Origin: Zea mays
Lineage: Eukaryota > Streptophyta > Magnoliopsida > Poales > Poaceae
Direction: 5' to 3'
Length of the DNA stretch: 64,000 nucleotides
NCBI RefSeq assembly: GCF_902167145.1
Contig: NC_050101.1
Location: forward strand, 115,101,789-115,165,788
Below, piece by piece: positions 20,002 to 30,452 of the stretch. The number at the start of each line of letters is the position of its first letter. Within the stretch, counting starts at the first letter, position 1. The notes under the pieces are model-generated. The model worked only from the letters and a program-made list of their open reading frames with translations, searched no databases and was not told the origin of the DNA. Made by a program: the position numbers and the translations under genes.

Positions 20002-21608
20002 TTGCAGGTTTATGCATCCGGGGGTACAAGCTGGATTATCGACAGCGGATGCACAAACCACATGACGGGGGAAAAGAGGATGTTCTCTTCCTACGTCAAG
20101 AACAAGGATTCCCAGGATTCAATAATATTCGGTGATGGGAACCAAGGCAAGGTAAAAGGGTTAGGTAAAATTGCTATTTCATCCGAGCACTCTATATCCA
20201 ATGTGTTTTTAGTTGAGTCTCTCGGATATAATTTGTTATCTGTTAGTCAATTGTGCAATATGGGATATAATTGTCTATTCACAAATGTAGATGTGTCTGT
20301 CTTTAGAAGGTGTGATGGTTCACTAGCTTTTAAGGGTGTACTAGACGACAAACTTTATTTAGTTGATTTTGCAAAAGAAGAGGCCGGTCTAGATGCATGC
20401 TTAATTGCTAAGACTTGCATGGGCTGGCTGTGGCATCGTCGTTTAGCACATGTGGGGATGAAGAACCTTCACAAACTTCTAAAGGGAGAACACGTGATAG
20501 GTCTAACTAACGTACATTTCGAAAAAGATAGACCTTGTGCAGCCTATCAAGCAGGGAAACAGGTGGGAGGCTCTCATCACACAAAAAATGTGATGACCAC
20601 ATCAAGACCCTTGGAGATGCTTCATATGGACCTCTTCGGACCCGTCGCCTATCTAAGTATAGGAGGAAGTAAGTATGGTCTTGTTATAGTTGATGATTTT
20701 TCCCGCTTCACTTGGGTATTCTTTTTGCAGGACAAATCTGAAACCCAGGGGACCCTCAAGCGCTTCCTCAGGAGAGCTCAAAATGAGTTTGAGCTCAAGG
20801 TGAAGAAGATAAGGAGTGACAACGGGTCCGAGTTCAAGAACCTTCAAGTGGAGGAGTTCCTTGAGGAGGAAGGGATCAAGCACGAGTTCTCCGCTCCCTA
20901 CACACCACAACAAAATGGTGTGGTAGACAGGAAGAACAGGACGCTCATCGATATGGTGAGGACTATGCTTGGAGAGTTCAAGACCCTCGAGCGCTTTTGG
21001 TCAGAAGCCGTGAACACGGCTTGCCACGCCATCAACCGGGTCTACCTTCACCGCCTCCTCAAGAAGACTTCGTATGAGCTGCTAACTGGTAACAAACCCA
21101 ATGTGTCTTATTTTCGTGTATTTGGGAGCAAGTGTTATATTCGTGTGAAGAAAGGTAGAACTTCTAAATTTGCTCCCAAAGCTATAGAAGGGTTTTTATT
21201 AGGTTACGACTCAAATACAAAGGCGTATAGGGTCTTCAACAAATCATCGGGTTTGGTTGAAGTCTCTAGCGACGTTGTATTTGATGAGACTAATGGCTCT
21301 CCAAGAGAGCAAGTTGTTGATCTTGATGATGTAGATGAAGAAGACGTTCCAACGGCCGCTATGCGCACCATGGCGATTGGCGATGTGCGACCACAGGAAC
21401 ATTTGGAGCAAGATCAACCTTCTTCCTCAACAATGGTGCATCCCCCAACTCAAGATGATGAACAGGTACCTCAAGTGGAGGCGCATGATCAAGGGGGAGC
21501 ACAGGATGTTCAAGTTGAAGAGGAAGAAGCACCTCAGGCACCTCCAACCCAAGTTCGAGCGACGATTCAAAGGAATCATCCCGTCGACCAAATTTTGGGT
21601 GATATTAG
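20002..21608 (+). pseudogene. Sire-1 pol, protease and integrase part
   Basis: The frame begins in TTGCAGGTT just after the gag stop, with no ATG. In order it holds the aspartic protease (WIIDSGCTNHM, about 20035), the integrase zinc region (HRRLAHVGM at about 20440) and the integrase core with LHMDLFGP and RSDNGSEF. The copia C-terminal integrase text and an acidic linker follow. Two residues that matter are changed. The last integrase zinc cysteine is Tyr (TAT at 20545-20547). The position of the third acidic catalytic residue reads Asp (GAC at 20926-20928) where Sire-2 and Sire-3 have Glu. The frame is cut at 21608 by Sire-2 and resumes at 61036. Confidence 0.85.
21604..21608 (+). repeat. 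Target site duplication of Sire-2, left copy
   Basis: ATTAG, identical to 61033-61037 at the other end of the 39-kb insertion. Confidence 0.9.
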
Positions 21609-22827
21609 TGAGAGCACCTAGAGGGGGGGGTGAATAGGTGATCCTGGAAAACTTAAAACTTAAGCCACAAAACTTGGTTAAGTGTTAGCACAATAATCGC
21701 CAAGTGGCTAGAGAGGAGTCTCAACAAAACACAATAACCACAAAGATATCAATCACAGAGATGGCACGGTGGTTATCCCGTGGTTCGGCCAAGACCAACG
21801 CTTGCCTATTCCACGTTGTGGCGTCCCAACGGACGAGGGTTGCAATCAACCCCTCTCAAGCGGTCCAAAGACCCACTTGAATACCACGGTGTTTTTCTTT
21901 GCTTTTCTTAATCCCGTTTGCGAGGAATCTCCACAACTTGGAGCCTCTCGCCCTTACACTTGAAGTTCACAAAGAAGCACGGAGCAAGGGAGGGATTAGC
22001 ATCTCACACAAGACACAAAGATCACAGCAAATACGCACACACAAGACCCAGACTTGAGCTCAAGAGACTAGCACACTAGAACGGAGCTCAAATCACTAGA
22101 ATGTCGAACAAGTGCGCAAGAATGAAGTGTGAGTGATCAAGAATGCTTAGGAATGCTTGGTATCCTCCTCCATGCGCCTAGGGGTCCCTTTTATAGCCCC
22201 AAGGCAGCTAGGAGCCGTTGAGAGCAATCTAGGAAGGCAATTCTTGCCTTCTATCGCCTGGCGCACCGGACACTGTCCGGTGCCCGATTTCTTTCCTTCT
22301 ATGGCGAAGCCGACCGTTGGCAGCCTTGGAGCCGTTGGCGCACCGGACATGTCCGGTGCACACCGGACAGTCCGGTGCCTCCTTCTAGTCGTTGGCTCGG
22401 CCACGTGTCCCGCGCAGATCGTGCGGCCGACCGTTGGCCCGGCCGACCGTTGGCTCACCGGACAGTCCGGTGCACACCGGACAGTCCGGTGAATTATAGT
22501 CGTACGTCGCCGGTGAATTCCCGAGAGTGGCCAGTTCGCTCGAGCCAGCCTGGCGCACCGGACACTGTCCGGTGCACCACCGGACAGTCCGGTGCTCCTA
22601 GACTGAGCAGAGTCTTGGCTGCTCGAGCCAAGACAATTCCAATTCGATTTTTCCTGTTTCCAGCACTTAGACACAATACATTAGTCTCTAAAACAATGTA
22701 CTAAGTCTGAGAAACATACCTTTATCCTTGATTTGTACTTTGTCCACCATTTTACACTTAGGCACTTGTGTTGGACACTAAATCACCAAAATACTTAGAA
22801 ATGGCCCAAGGGCACATTTCCCTTTCA
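21609..22827 (-). repeat. Sire-2 3' LTR
   Basis: 1219 bp. On the plus strand it starts TGAGAGCACCTAGAGG and ends ACATTTCCCTTTCA. It carries a TATA box on the minus strand (22188-22195) and palindromes around 22260-22600. It has one palindrome unit fewer than the 5' LTR. Confidence 0.88.
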
Positions 22828-23615
22828 ATCTCCCCCTTTTTGGTGATTTATGCCAACACAATATAAAGCAAGTAGAACAAATACAAAATCAATTCAAATA
22901 AGAACTCAAATTGTTTTGATTCAAATTTGACATATATGGATCACTCTTTGCCACCACTTGGTTTGTTTTTGCAAATCAAACTCAAATTTCTATCTCTAAG
23001 TCAAACACACATGTTAAGACATAAAGAGAGTCATTCCAAGAGAAATTGATTCAAGATTTCAAAAACTCCCCTTTTTCCCATAATCAACACTTCTCCCCAC
23101 AAGAAGCCAACTTTTGACGAGAGAGACAATAAAAGAGTTTTGACAAACCAAAAGCTCTATTCTACTATTTTCAAAATCTCTCAAGTGGTAGCTGTTCCAT
23201 TTATCGCTTTGGCCTTTATTTTCTCCCCCTTTGGCATCAAGCACCAAAACGGGATTAATCTTGGCCCCAGAACCCCATTGCCTCACCAAAATCTTCAATA
23301 AGAATACAAAGGCAATAAGAGTACATGAGATGAACTTGGAATAAGTTACCCTCTCATCGGAGTGCAGTGGAAGTCTTTCATGGTCCAAGTCCACCTTTTC
23401 CCTTTCAAACCTCCTTTGAGACTAAAACAAGCAAACTCAAGCACATGGTTAGTCTCAAAGGGTCAAGTTGTAGCACAGCTCCCCCTAAATATGTGCATCA
23501 CTTGCGAAAAGGACTTGTGAGGTCCGGAGAGTGTTTGTACAACTTGAGCACCATAAGTAAGCAACGAAATGCATAAGGAACATGATCAAGGGCATAAACA
23601 CATGTATGCTGTAAA
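22828..23615 (-). other. Sire-2 3' non-coding region with repeated polypurine tracts
   Basis: Between the pol stop and the 3' LTR. On the minus strand an AAAAAGGGGGAGAT tract touches the LTR (22828-22841). Further AGGGGGAGA-like tracts occur near 23221-23232 and 23480. Repeated purine tracts are a known trait of Sirevirus elements. No gene. Confidence 0.7.
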
Positions 23616-26600
23616 TCAATCCAGGTTTCGTGAATCTAAGACATTTAGCTCACTACGCAACCTGCAAAAGGTCTGCTCATCTAGAGGCTTGGTAAAGATA
23701 TTGGCTAGCTGGTTCTCGGAGCTAACATGGAACACTTTGATATCCCCCTTTTGCTGGTGGTCTCTCAAAAAGTGATGTCAGATGTCAATGTGCTTTGTGC
23801 GGCTGTGTTCAACAGGATTTTCCGCCATGTGGATAGCACTCTCATTATCACATAGGAGTGGGACTTTGCTCAGATTGTAGCCAAAGTCCCTGAGGGTTTG
23901 CCTCATCCAAAGTAGTTGCGCGCAACACTGTCCTGCGGCAACATACTCGGCCTCAGCGGTGGATAGGGCAACGGAAGTTTGTTTCTTAGAGTTCCATGAC
24001 ACCAGGGACCTTCCTAAGAATTGGCATGTCCCCGATGTACTCTTCCTATCGACCTTACATCCAGCATAGTCGGAATCTGAATATCCAATGAAGTCAAAGG
24101 TAGACCCCTTTGGATACCAGATCCCGAAGCAAGGCGTAGCAACTAAATATCTAAGAATTCGCTTCACCGCCACTAAGTGACACTCCTTAGGATCGGATTG
24201 AAATCTAGCACACATGCATACGCTAAGCATAATATCCGGTCTACTAGCACATAAATAAAGTAAAGACCCTATCATTGATCGGTATGCCTTTTGATCAACG
24301 GACTTACCTCCTTTGTTGAGGTCGGTGTGTCCGTTGGTCCCCATCGGAGTCTTTGCGGGCTTGGCGTCCTTCATCCCAAACCGCTTTAGCAAGTCTTGCG
24401 TGTACTTCGTTTGGGAGATGAAGGTGCCGTCCTTGAGTTGCTTCACTTGGAACCCAAGGAAGTAGTTCAACTCGCCCATCATCGACATCTCGAATTTCTG
24501 CGTCATCACCCTGCTAAACTCTTCACAAGACTTTTGGTTAGTTGAACCAAATATTATGTCATCGACATAAATTTGGCACACAAACAAATCACCATCACAT
24601 GTCTTAGTGAAAAGAGTTGGATCGGCTTTCCCAACCTTGAAAGCATTAGCAATTAAGAAATCTCTAAGGCATTCATACCATGCTCTTGGGGCTTGCTTAA
24701 GTCCATAGAGTGCCTTAGAGAGCTTACACACGTGGTCAGGGTACCGTTCATCCTCGAAGCCAGGGGTTGCTCCACGTACACCTCCTCCTTGATTGGCCCG
24801 TTGAGGAAAGCGCTCTTCACATCCATTTGGAACAACCTGAAAGAATGGTGAGCGGCATATGCTAGCAAAATACGAATGGACTCTAGCCTAGCCACAGGAG
24901 CAAAAGTCTCCTCAAAGTCCAAACCTGCGACTTGGGCATAACCTTTTGCCACAAGTCGAGCCTTGTTCCTTGTCACCACCACGTGCTCGTCTTGTTTGTT
25001 GCGGAACACCCACTTGGTTCCCACAACATTTTGCTTAGGACGAGGCACCAGCGTCCAAACTTCATTCCTCTTGAAGTTTATGAGCTCCTCTTGCATGGCC
25101 AACACCCAGTCCGGATCTAGCAAGGCCTCTTCTACCCTGAAAGGCTCAATAGAAGAGACAAAGGAGTAATGCTCACAAAAATTAACTAATCGAGATCGAG
25201 TAGTTACTCCCTTGCTAATATCACCTAGAATTTGGTCGACGGGATGATCCCTTTGAATCATCGCTCGAACTTGGGTTGGAGGTGCCGGTTGCGCTTCTTC
25301 CTCCACCACATGATCATCTTGTGCTCCCCCTTGATCACACGCCTCCTGTTGATGAACCTGTTCATCGTCTTGAGTTGGGGGGATGCACCATAGTTGAGGA
25401 AGAAGGTTGATCTCGCTCATTTTGTTCCTGTGGCCGCACCTCTCCAATCGCCATGGTGCGTATTACGGCCGTTGGAACGTCTTCTTCATCTACATCATCA
25501 AGATCAACAACTTGCTCTCTTGGAGAGCCATTAGTCTCATCAAATACAACGTCGCTAGAGACTTCAACCAAACCCGATGATTTGTTGAAGACTCTATACG
25601 CCTTTGTATTTGAGTCATAACCTAACAAAACCCCTTCTACGGCTTTGGGAGAAAATTTGGAATTCCTACCCTTCTTCACTAGAATGTAGCATTTACTCCC
25701 AAATACACGAAAGTACGATACATTGGGTTTGTTATCGGTTAGCAGCTCATACGACGTCTTCTTGAGGAGGCGATGAAGGTAGACCCTGTTGATGGCGTGG
25801 CAAGCCGTGTTCACGGCTTCCGACCAAAAGCACTCGGGGGTCTTGAACTCTCCAAGCATCGTCCTCGCCATATCGATGAGCGTCCTATTCTTCCTCTCTA
25901 CCACACCATTTTGTTGTGGTGTGTAGGGAGCGGAGAACTCGTGCTTGATCCCTTCCTCCTCAAGGAACTCCTCCACTTGAAGGTTCTTGAACTCGGACCC
26001 GTTGTCGCTCCTTATCTTCTTCACCTTGAGCTCAAACTCATTTTGAGCTCTCCTTAGGAAGTGCTTGAGGGTCCCTTGGGTTTCAGACTTATCCTGCAAA
26101 AAGAACACCCAAGTGAAGCGGGAAAAGTCATCAACAATAACTAGACCATACTTACTTCCTCCTATGCTTAGATAGGCGACGGGTCCGAAGAGGTCCATAT
26201 GTAGCAGCTCCAGGGGTCTTGATGTGGTCATCACATTCTTGCTGTGATGTGCTCCTCCCACTTGTTTACCTACTTGACAAGCTGCACAAGGTCTATCTTT
26301 TTCGAAAGTAACATTGATTAGACCTATTACGTGTTCTCCCTTTAGAAGCTTGTGTAAGTTCTTCATCCCCACATGTGCTAAGCGGCGATGCCACAGCCAG
26401 CCCATGCTAGTCTTAGCAATTAAGCATGCATCTAGACCGGCCTCCTCTTTTGCAAAATCAACTAAATAAAGTTTGCCGTCTAATACACCCTTAAAAGCTA
26501 GTGAACCATCACTTCTTCTAAAGACAGACACATCCATATTTGTAAATAGACAATTATAACCCATATTACATAATTGACTAACAGATAGCAAATTATATCC

Positions 26601-26729
26601 AAGACACTCAACTAAAAACACATTAGAGATAGAGTGCTCATTTGAAATTGCAATCTTGCCTAAGCCTTTCACCTTGCCTTGGTTCCCATCACCAAATATG
26701 ATTGAATCTTGGGAATCCTTATTCTTGAC
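23616..26729 (-). pseudogene. Sire-2 pol, main part (protease end to RNase H)
   Basis: Continues the pol that begins at 57344 on the other side of Sire-3; the frame joins exactly when one target duplication is dropped. Integrase (26672-25400) keeps its zinc cysteines and the Glu in [10 protein letters not shown] has YVDD at 24558-24569. RNase H runs to the stop at 23616. Lesions visible by comparison with Sire-1 and Sire-3 are an extra base in a G6 run at 25377-25382, a lost base near 24762-24766, and a TGA at about 23778 where Sire-1 has an arginine codon. No functional Pol is possible. Confidence 0.85.
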
Positions 26730-28220
26730 TGAAAGTACCCTAGAGGGGGGGGGTGAATAGGCTACACCTGAAAATTTTCACTAAAAACTTCGAGATAGGT
26801 TAAATTAAAGTTGCACTGGTGCAAACCGGTTCAGTCGATTTTAATTACAACTGAACAAGTTTGAACCTGCTCAACTTAAATTAGATAATCTATTGAACAA
26901 ATACGAAGTAGTGAAGAATATAGCTAAAGACTTGCCCTACACAAAATCTACTTGAATGAATAATATGACCCAACCACCGAATATAAAGCGCTTGACAAGA
27001 ACACACAAGAACACGCGATATAACCCGAGGTTCGGCAACCACCACAAAGGTGTCCTACTCCTCGTTGAGGAACCCACAAAGGGTCGGGTCTTTTCCAACC
27101 CTAATCCTCCACAAGCCGACCATAAAGGTCAAGGCAATCTCTTCTCAAATCAGCTCAAAGAGCGGGTGATACAAACTTCTTGGGGTCGTCCACAAATTTG
27201 GAGACTCCCAAGCAACCTCTAACCGTCAAGGAACACGAGGTTTCAAGAGTAACAAATCCGCACACGGTTAAGTTTGCAACGAGCTCAAGAACAAAGAGAA
27301 TGGGAGAATCGAGATGAAATTGACAGCGAGTTCGATCGAGTTCACCTCACACCAAGGGTCCTTCAAATGATTGAAGGAGATGCGATTGCGGGTGTGAAAG
27401 GTGAAATGAATGCGCTTGTTTGAAGGTTGGTCAGCCAAGAATTCGTGGGAGAGACAGGAGTAAATGAGAGAGAGAGTGCGAGGGGGTATATAAAGGATCC
27501 CCCAAAAGCTGGCAGCCGTTGGGAGAAAAAGAGTAAAAACCGGTTGAACCGGTTTTCAGACCGGTTGAACCGGTTTCTACCAGGGGGATCCCGGTCCACT
27601 GAGCTACTCAGTCGGAGACTCGACCCGTTTCAAAACCGGCTGAGTAAGGAAAAAATTCGGCTCAACCGGTTTTAGAAAAATATCTGCTGCGACTTTTCTG
27701 ACAGCTCTGACTGTCAGACAGGTCAGAGCAGATGTGGCAGGTGAACAGTACCGAAACCGGTTGAACCGGTTTCAGGACCGGTTGAACCGGTTTTGGGGGC
27801 TGAAACCAAATTTTGAGTATTTTGAAGGGAACAAAAGTGGAGTATTTGTGGGAAGTAAAATTTGTTTTTCTCAAGGGCATTCATGATCTGAAAAAAATAA
27901 TCTCCAAGAAGTTTTCAAAAGATTTTGAACTTGGCTCATTTCACAACTTACTTAACCGTCGCGGATCCCTCTTAATTGTACGGCGATTCCTATGACTCAA
28001 GAATTATAAATTTAGCACCGCCGTTGTTTCTAGGCACTTGGAGCATGCCATTTGATGTGGAATTTTAAATCCGCTGTGCTTTATACTTTTATGCTCGTAA
28101 GATCTGTGCTTCTCCTGTCTGTAGAAATATTGTGTACATACTAGGAGCAAACTTGTTAGAATCTCAGTTTGTTTTGTCATTAATCACCAAAACCCTCAAT
28201 TAGGGTTGATTGCACTTACA
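26730..28220 (-). repeat. Sire-3 3' LTR
   Basis: 1491 bp. On the plus strand it starts TGAAAGTACCCTAGAGG and ends TTGATTGCACTTACA. It contains repeated AACCGGTTGAACCGGTT palindromes (27538-27800) and a TATATA box (27487-27492) downstream of them in the minus sense. Confidence 0.87.
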
Positions 28221-28790
28221 ATCTCCCGCTTTTTGGTGATTGATGCCAAAACAAACTAGAATAGAAATAAGAATTAAAAGTTACAAGTACTTGCGAGATA
28301 AAATCTTTTGTGTATGTGTAGCTCCCCCTAAATATGTGCATGAGTTTTGCGATATTAACATTGACTTGATATGTCAATTTGCAACATATTTAGAGAGAGA
28401 GAACAATCAACACCATACACAAAACAATGAGGTATGAAACATAATTGGATAGAAAGAGTAAAAATTTCACATTCAAGCTCATTATTGCATAGCATATAAT
28501 ATGAAAAATTCTACAGCTATTACAATAATGAGAACTCATCTCATCACATCATAAAAGTGTTTATGGCTTAGAGCCATGCATGCATCATACGAGAGACCGA
28601 ATAGTTATTACAGACCAAGTGTTCATTACAAAAATAAAGGGTACTGCATAATAAACCTTCTCCCCCTTTTTGGCAACAAGAACCAAAAAGAGAGAGAGAG
28701 ACGCCAATCCAACGATCACCAGTGGGGAGGAGGATGATGAGGAGCAAAGAGGTGGTGTGCCAGGTCAGAGGCAAAGTGTTCCTCTCCAGA
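28221..28790 (-). other. Sire-3 3' non-coding region
   Basis: Between the env-like stop at 28791 and the 3' LTR. Purine tracts on the minus strand lie against the LTR (28221-28233) and near 28660-28675 (CAAAAAGGGGGAGAAGG). Nothing else is recognised. Confidence 0.65.
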
Positions 28791-28965
28791 CTAGGCCGGA
28801 GGAGGAGCACTGCCAGAAGGGTCCTGGGGTGGAGGGTAAGAGGACGATTGGCCCGGATCCCCGTGATACGGAGGCGGGACAAACTGCTCACGATCATCAT
28901 AATAAGCTTCTTCTTCTTCGTCGACGTCATCTGTTGTCGTAAAAGGCACCCCGTATGCCTGCTGG
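28791..28965 (-). pseudogene. Sire-3 env-like gene, C-terminal part
   Basis: The last 57 or so codons of the env-like frame, separated from the rest by GagOnly-1. Joined at the GCTGG duplication the frame continues exactly. The tail is acidic (DDVDEEEEAYYDD) and then rich in Pro, Ser and Gly (SSYPPPQDPSG), and ends at the TAG at 28791-28793. Confidence 0.75.
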
Positions 28966-30371
28966 TGTAAGGAAAATGGACCCCGGGCCTTTTGGCTAAT
29001 TGAGTTTTGGTGTTTGATGAACAACACAATCCGTGAACTAATAAGTTTTCTAGTGTTTGTGTTCACAGGATGCAAAGAGAATTGGACCAAGGCAATGAGG
29101 ATGCAACACCTCAAAAGAAGACATAAAAAGATGCATAGGAGTCCAATACTCAAGAACAAAGAAGCCCGAAGAAATCAGCGAAGAAATCCAATAAAAGGGC
29201 TGTCAGCCAGCGCCTGGTGGCGCACCGGACATTGGTGTCCGGTGTGCACCGGACTGTCCGGTGAGGCACCGGACAGTCTGCGCAGAGAGGCCGCAGACAG
29301 TCGCTCTCTGGCTGTAGCACCGGACTGTCCGGTGTGCACCGGACTGTCCGGTGTGCCAACGGGCAGACGGCAACGGTCGGATCCAACGGTCGACTGCTAC
29401 AGGCGCCAACGGTCGGCTGATGTGGCGTGCACCGGACATCTACTGTGCAGTGTCCGGTGGTGCACCGGACTGTCCGGTGCACCCGACGACAGAAAGCTGC
29501 TGCTTTCTGTCCAACGGCTAGTTTGGGGTGTGGAGGCTATAAATACCACCCCAACCGGCCATTCTCAAGTGTGGGAGCCCAAGCAACATACCAAGGCATA
29601 TAGTGCACATTTCCAAGAGCTCAAACACCCAAGTGCTTAATAGAATCACTCGGTGATTAGCGTAGGTGCTTTGCGAAGTGCTTAGGTTAGTTAGACCGCT
29701 TTAGCGCTTGCTCTAGGTGAACCCTAGTTAGTTGAGTGAGTTTTGTAAAACCACACAACCCCTCGGCTCTTGCGTGAGTCGTTGTAATTGTACCGAGTGG
29801 GGCGAGAGTCTTGCGAGACCGTGACAACCGCGTTTGTGTCACGGCCGCCACCGTGTACCGGAGGGAACGAGACCCGCGGCGTTTCGGCCGGAAGCTCGAT
29901 AGTGGAGACGGCGGGGAGCGTCCGAGAGGAGCCGGAAGCGGAGCACCACTTGCGCGTGGAGAAGGCCCGTGGCTCTCTACGGAGTTACTCGACCGTGGTG
30001 CTTGGCCCTCGCGTGGGCTTCCCTTTGCGTAGGGGCACCAACGAGGATTAGTCGGGACCTTGCGTGGTTCTGGATACCTCGGTAAAAATACCGGCGTCAT
30101 CCACGAGAGTTTGCTTCTCTACTTAGCTCTTTACATTCCGCATTTATATTAAGCATTTAAGTTTCAATCTTGTAGTCATACTTATTTAGTGTAGATTGAA
30201 ACTTAGCCTTTGCGGTAGAGATAGCAACACTTAGACAAAACCTAGCTTGCACATTCTAGTTTGATTATTTGCATAGGTTTTGCTCTAGGGATTTAATTGT
30301 GGCCTAGTTTAGTAAAAGTTTTAGAAGTCCTAATTCACCCCCCCCCTCTTAGGCGTCACCCGTTTCCTACA
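28966..30371 (+). repeat. GagOnly-1 5' LTR
   Basis: 1406 bp, starting TGTAAGGAAAATGGACC and ending ACCCGTTTCCTACA. It carries CACCGGACTGTCCGGTG palindromes (29222-29485) and CAACGGTCGG motifs, then a TATA box at 29538-29545. Confidence 0.9.
29538..29545 (+). promoter_or_regulatory. TATA box of GagOnly-1 5' LTR
   Basis: TATAAATA in GGAGGCTATAAATACC, about 60 bp after the palindrome array. It is repeated at 34534-34541 in the 3' LTR. Confidence 0.75.
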
Positions 30372-30373
30372 AG

Positions 30374-30385
30374 TGGTATCAAAGC
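30374..30385 (+). other. Primer binding site of GagOnly-1
   Basis: TGGTATCAAAGC two bases after the LTR. It is a methionine-tRNA type site with one change from TGGTATCAGAGC, the same as in Sire-3. Confidence 0.8.
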
Positions 30386-30452
30386 CGGTTTGGCTCATTT
30401 GAAACGCTTTAGCTTCACCGCTAAAAAGAGCCGACGCTTTTTAGAGGAAGGG

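Noticed and set aside
29687..30100. 137-codon minus-strand frame in GagOnly-1, repeated at 34683-35096
   Set aside because: It lies inside the LTR, opposite to transcription, and is duplicated only because the LTRs are. It has no recognised domain.
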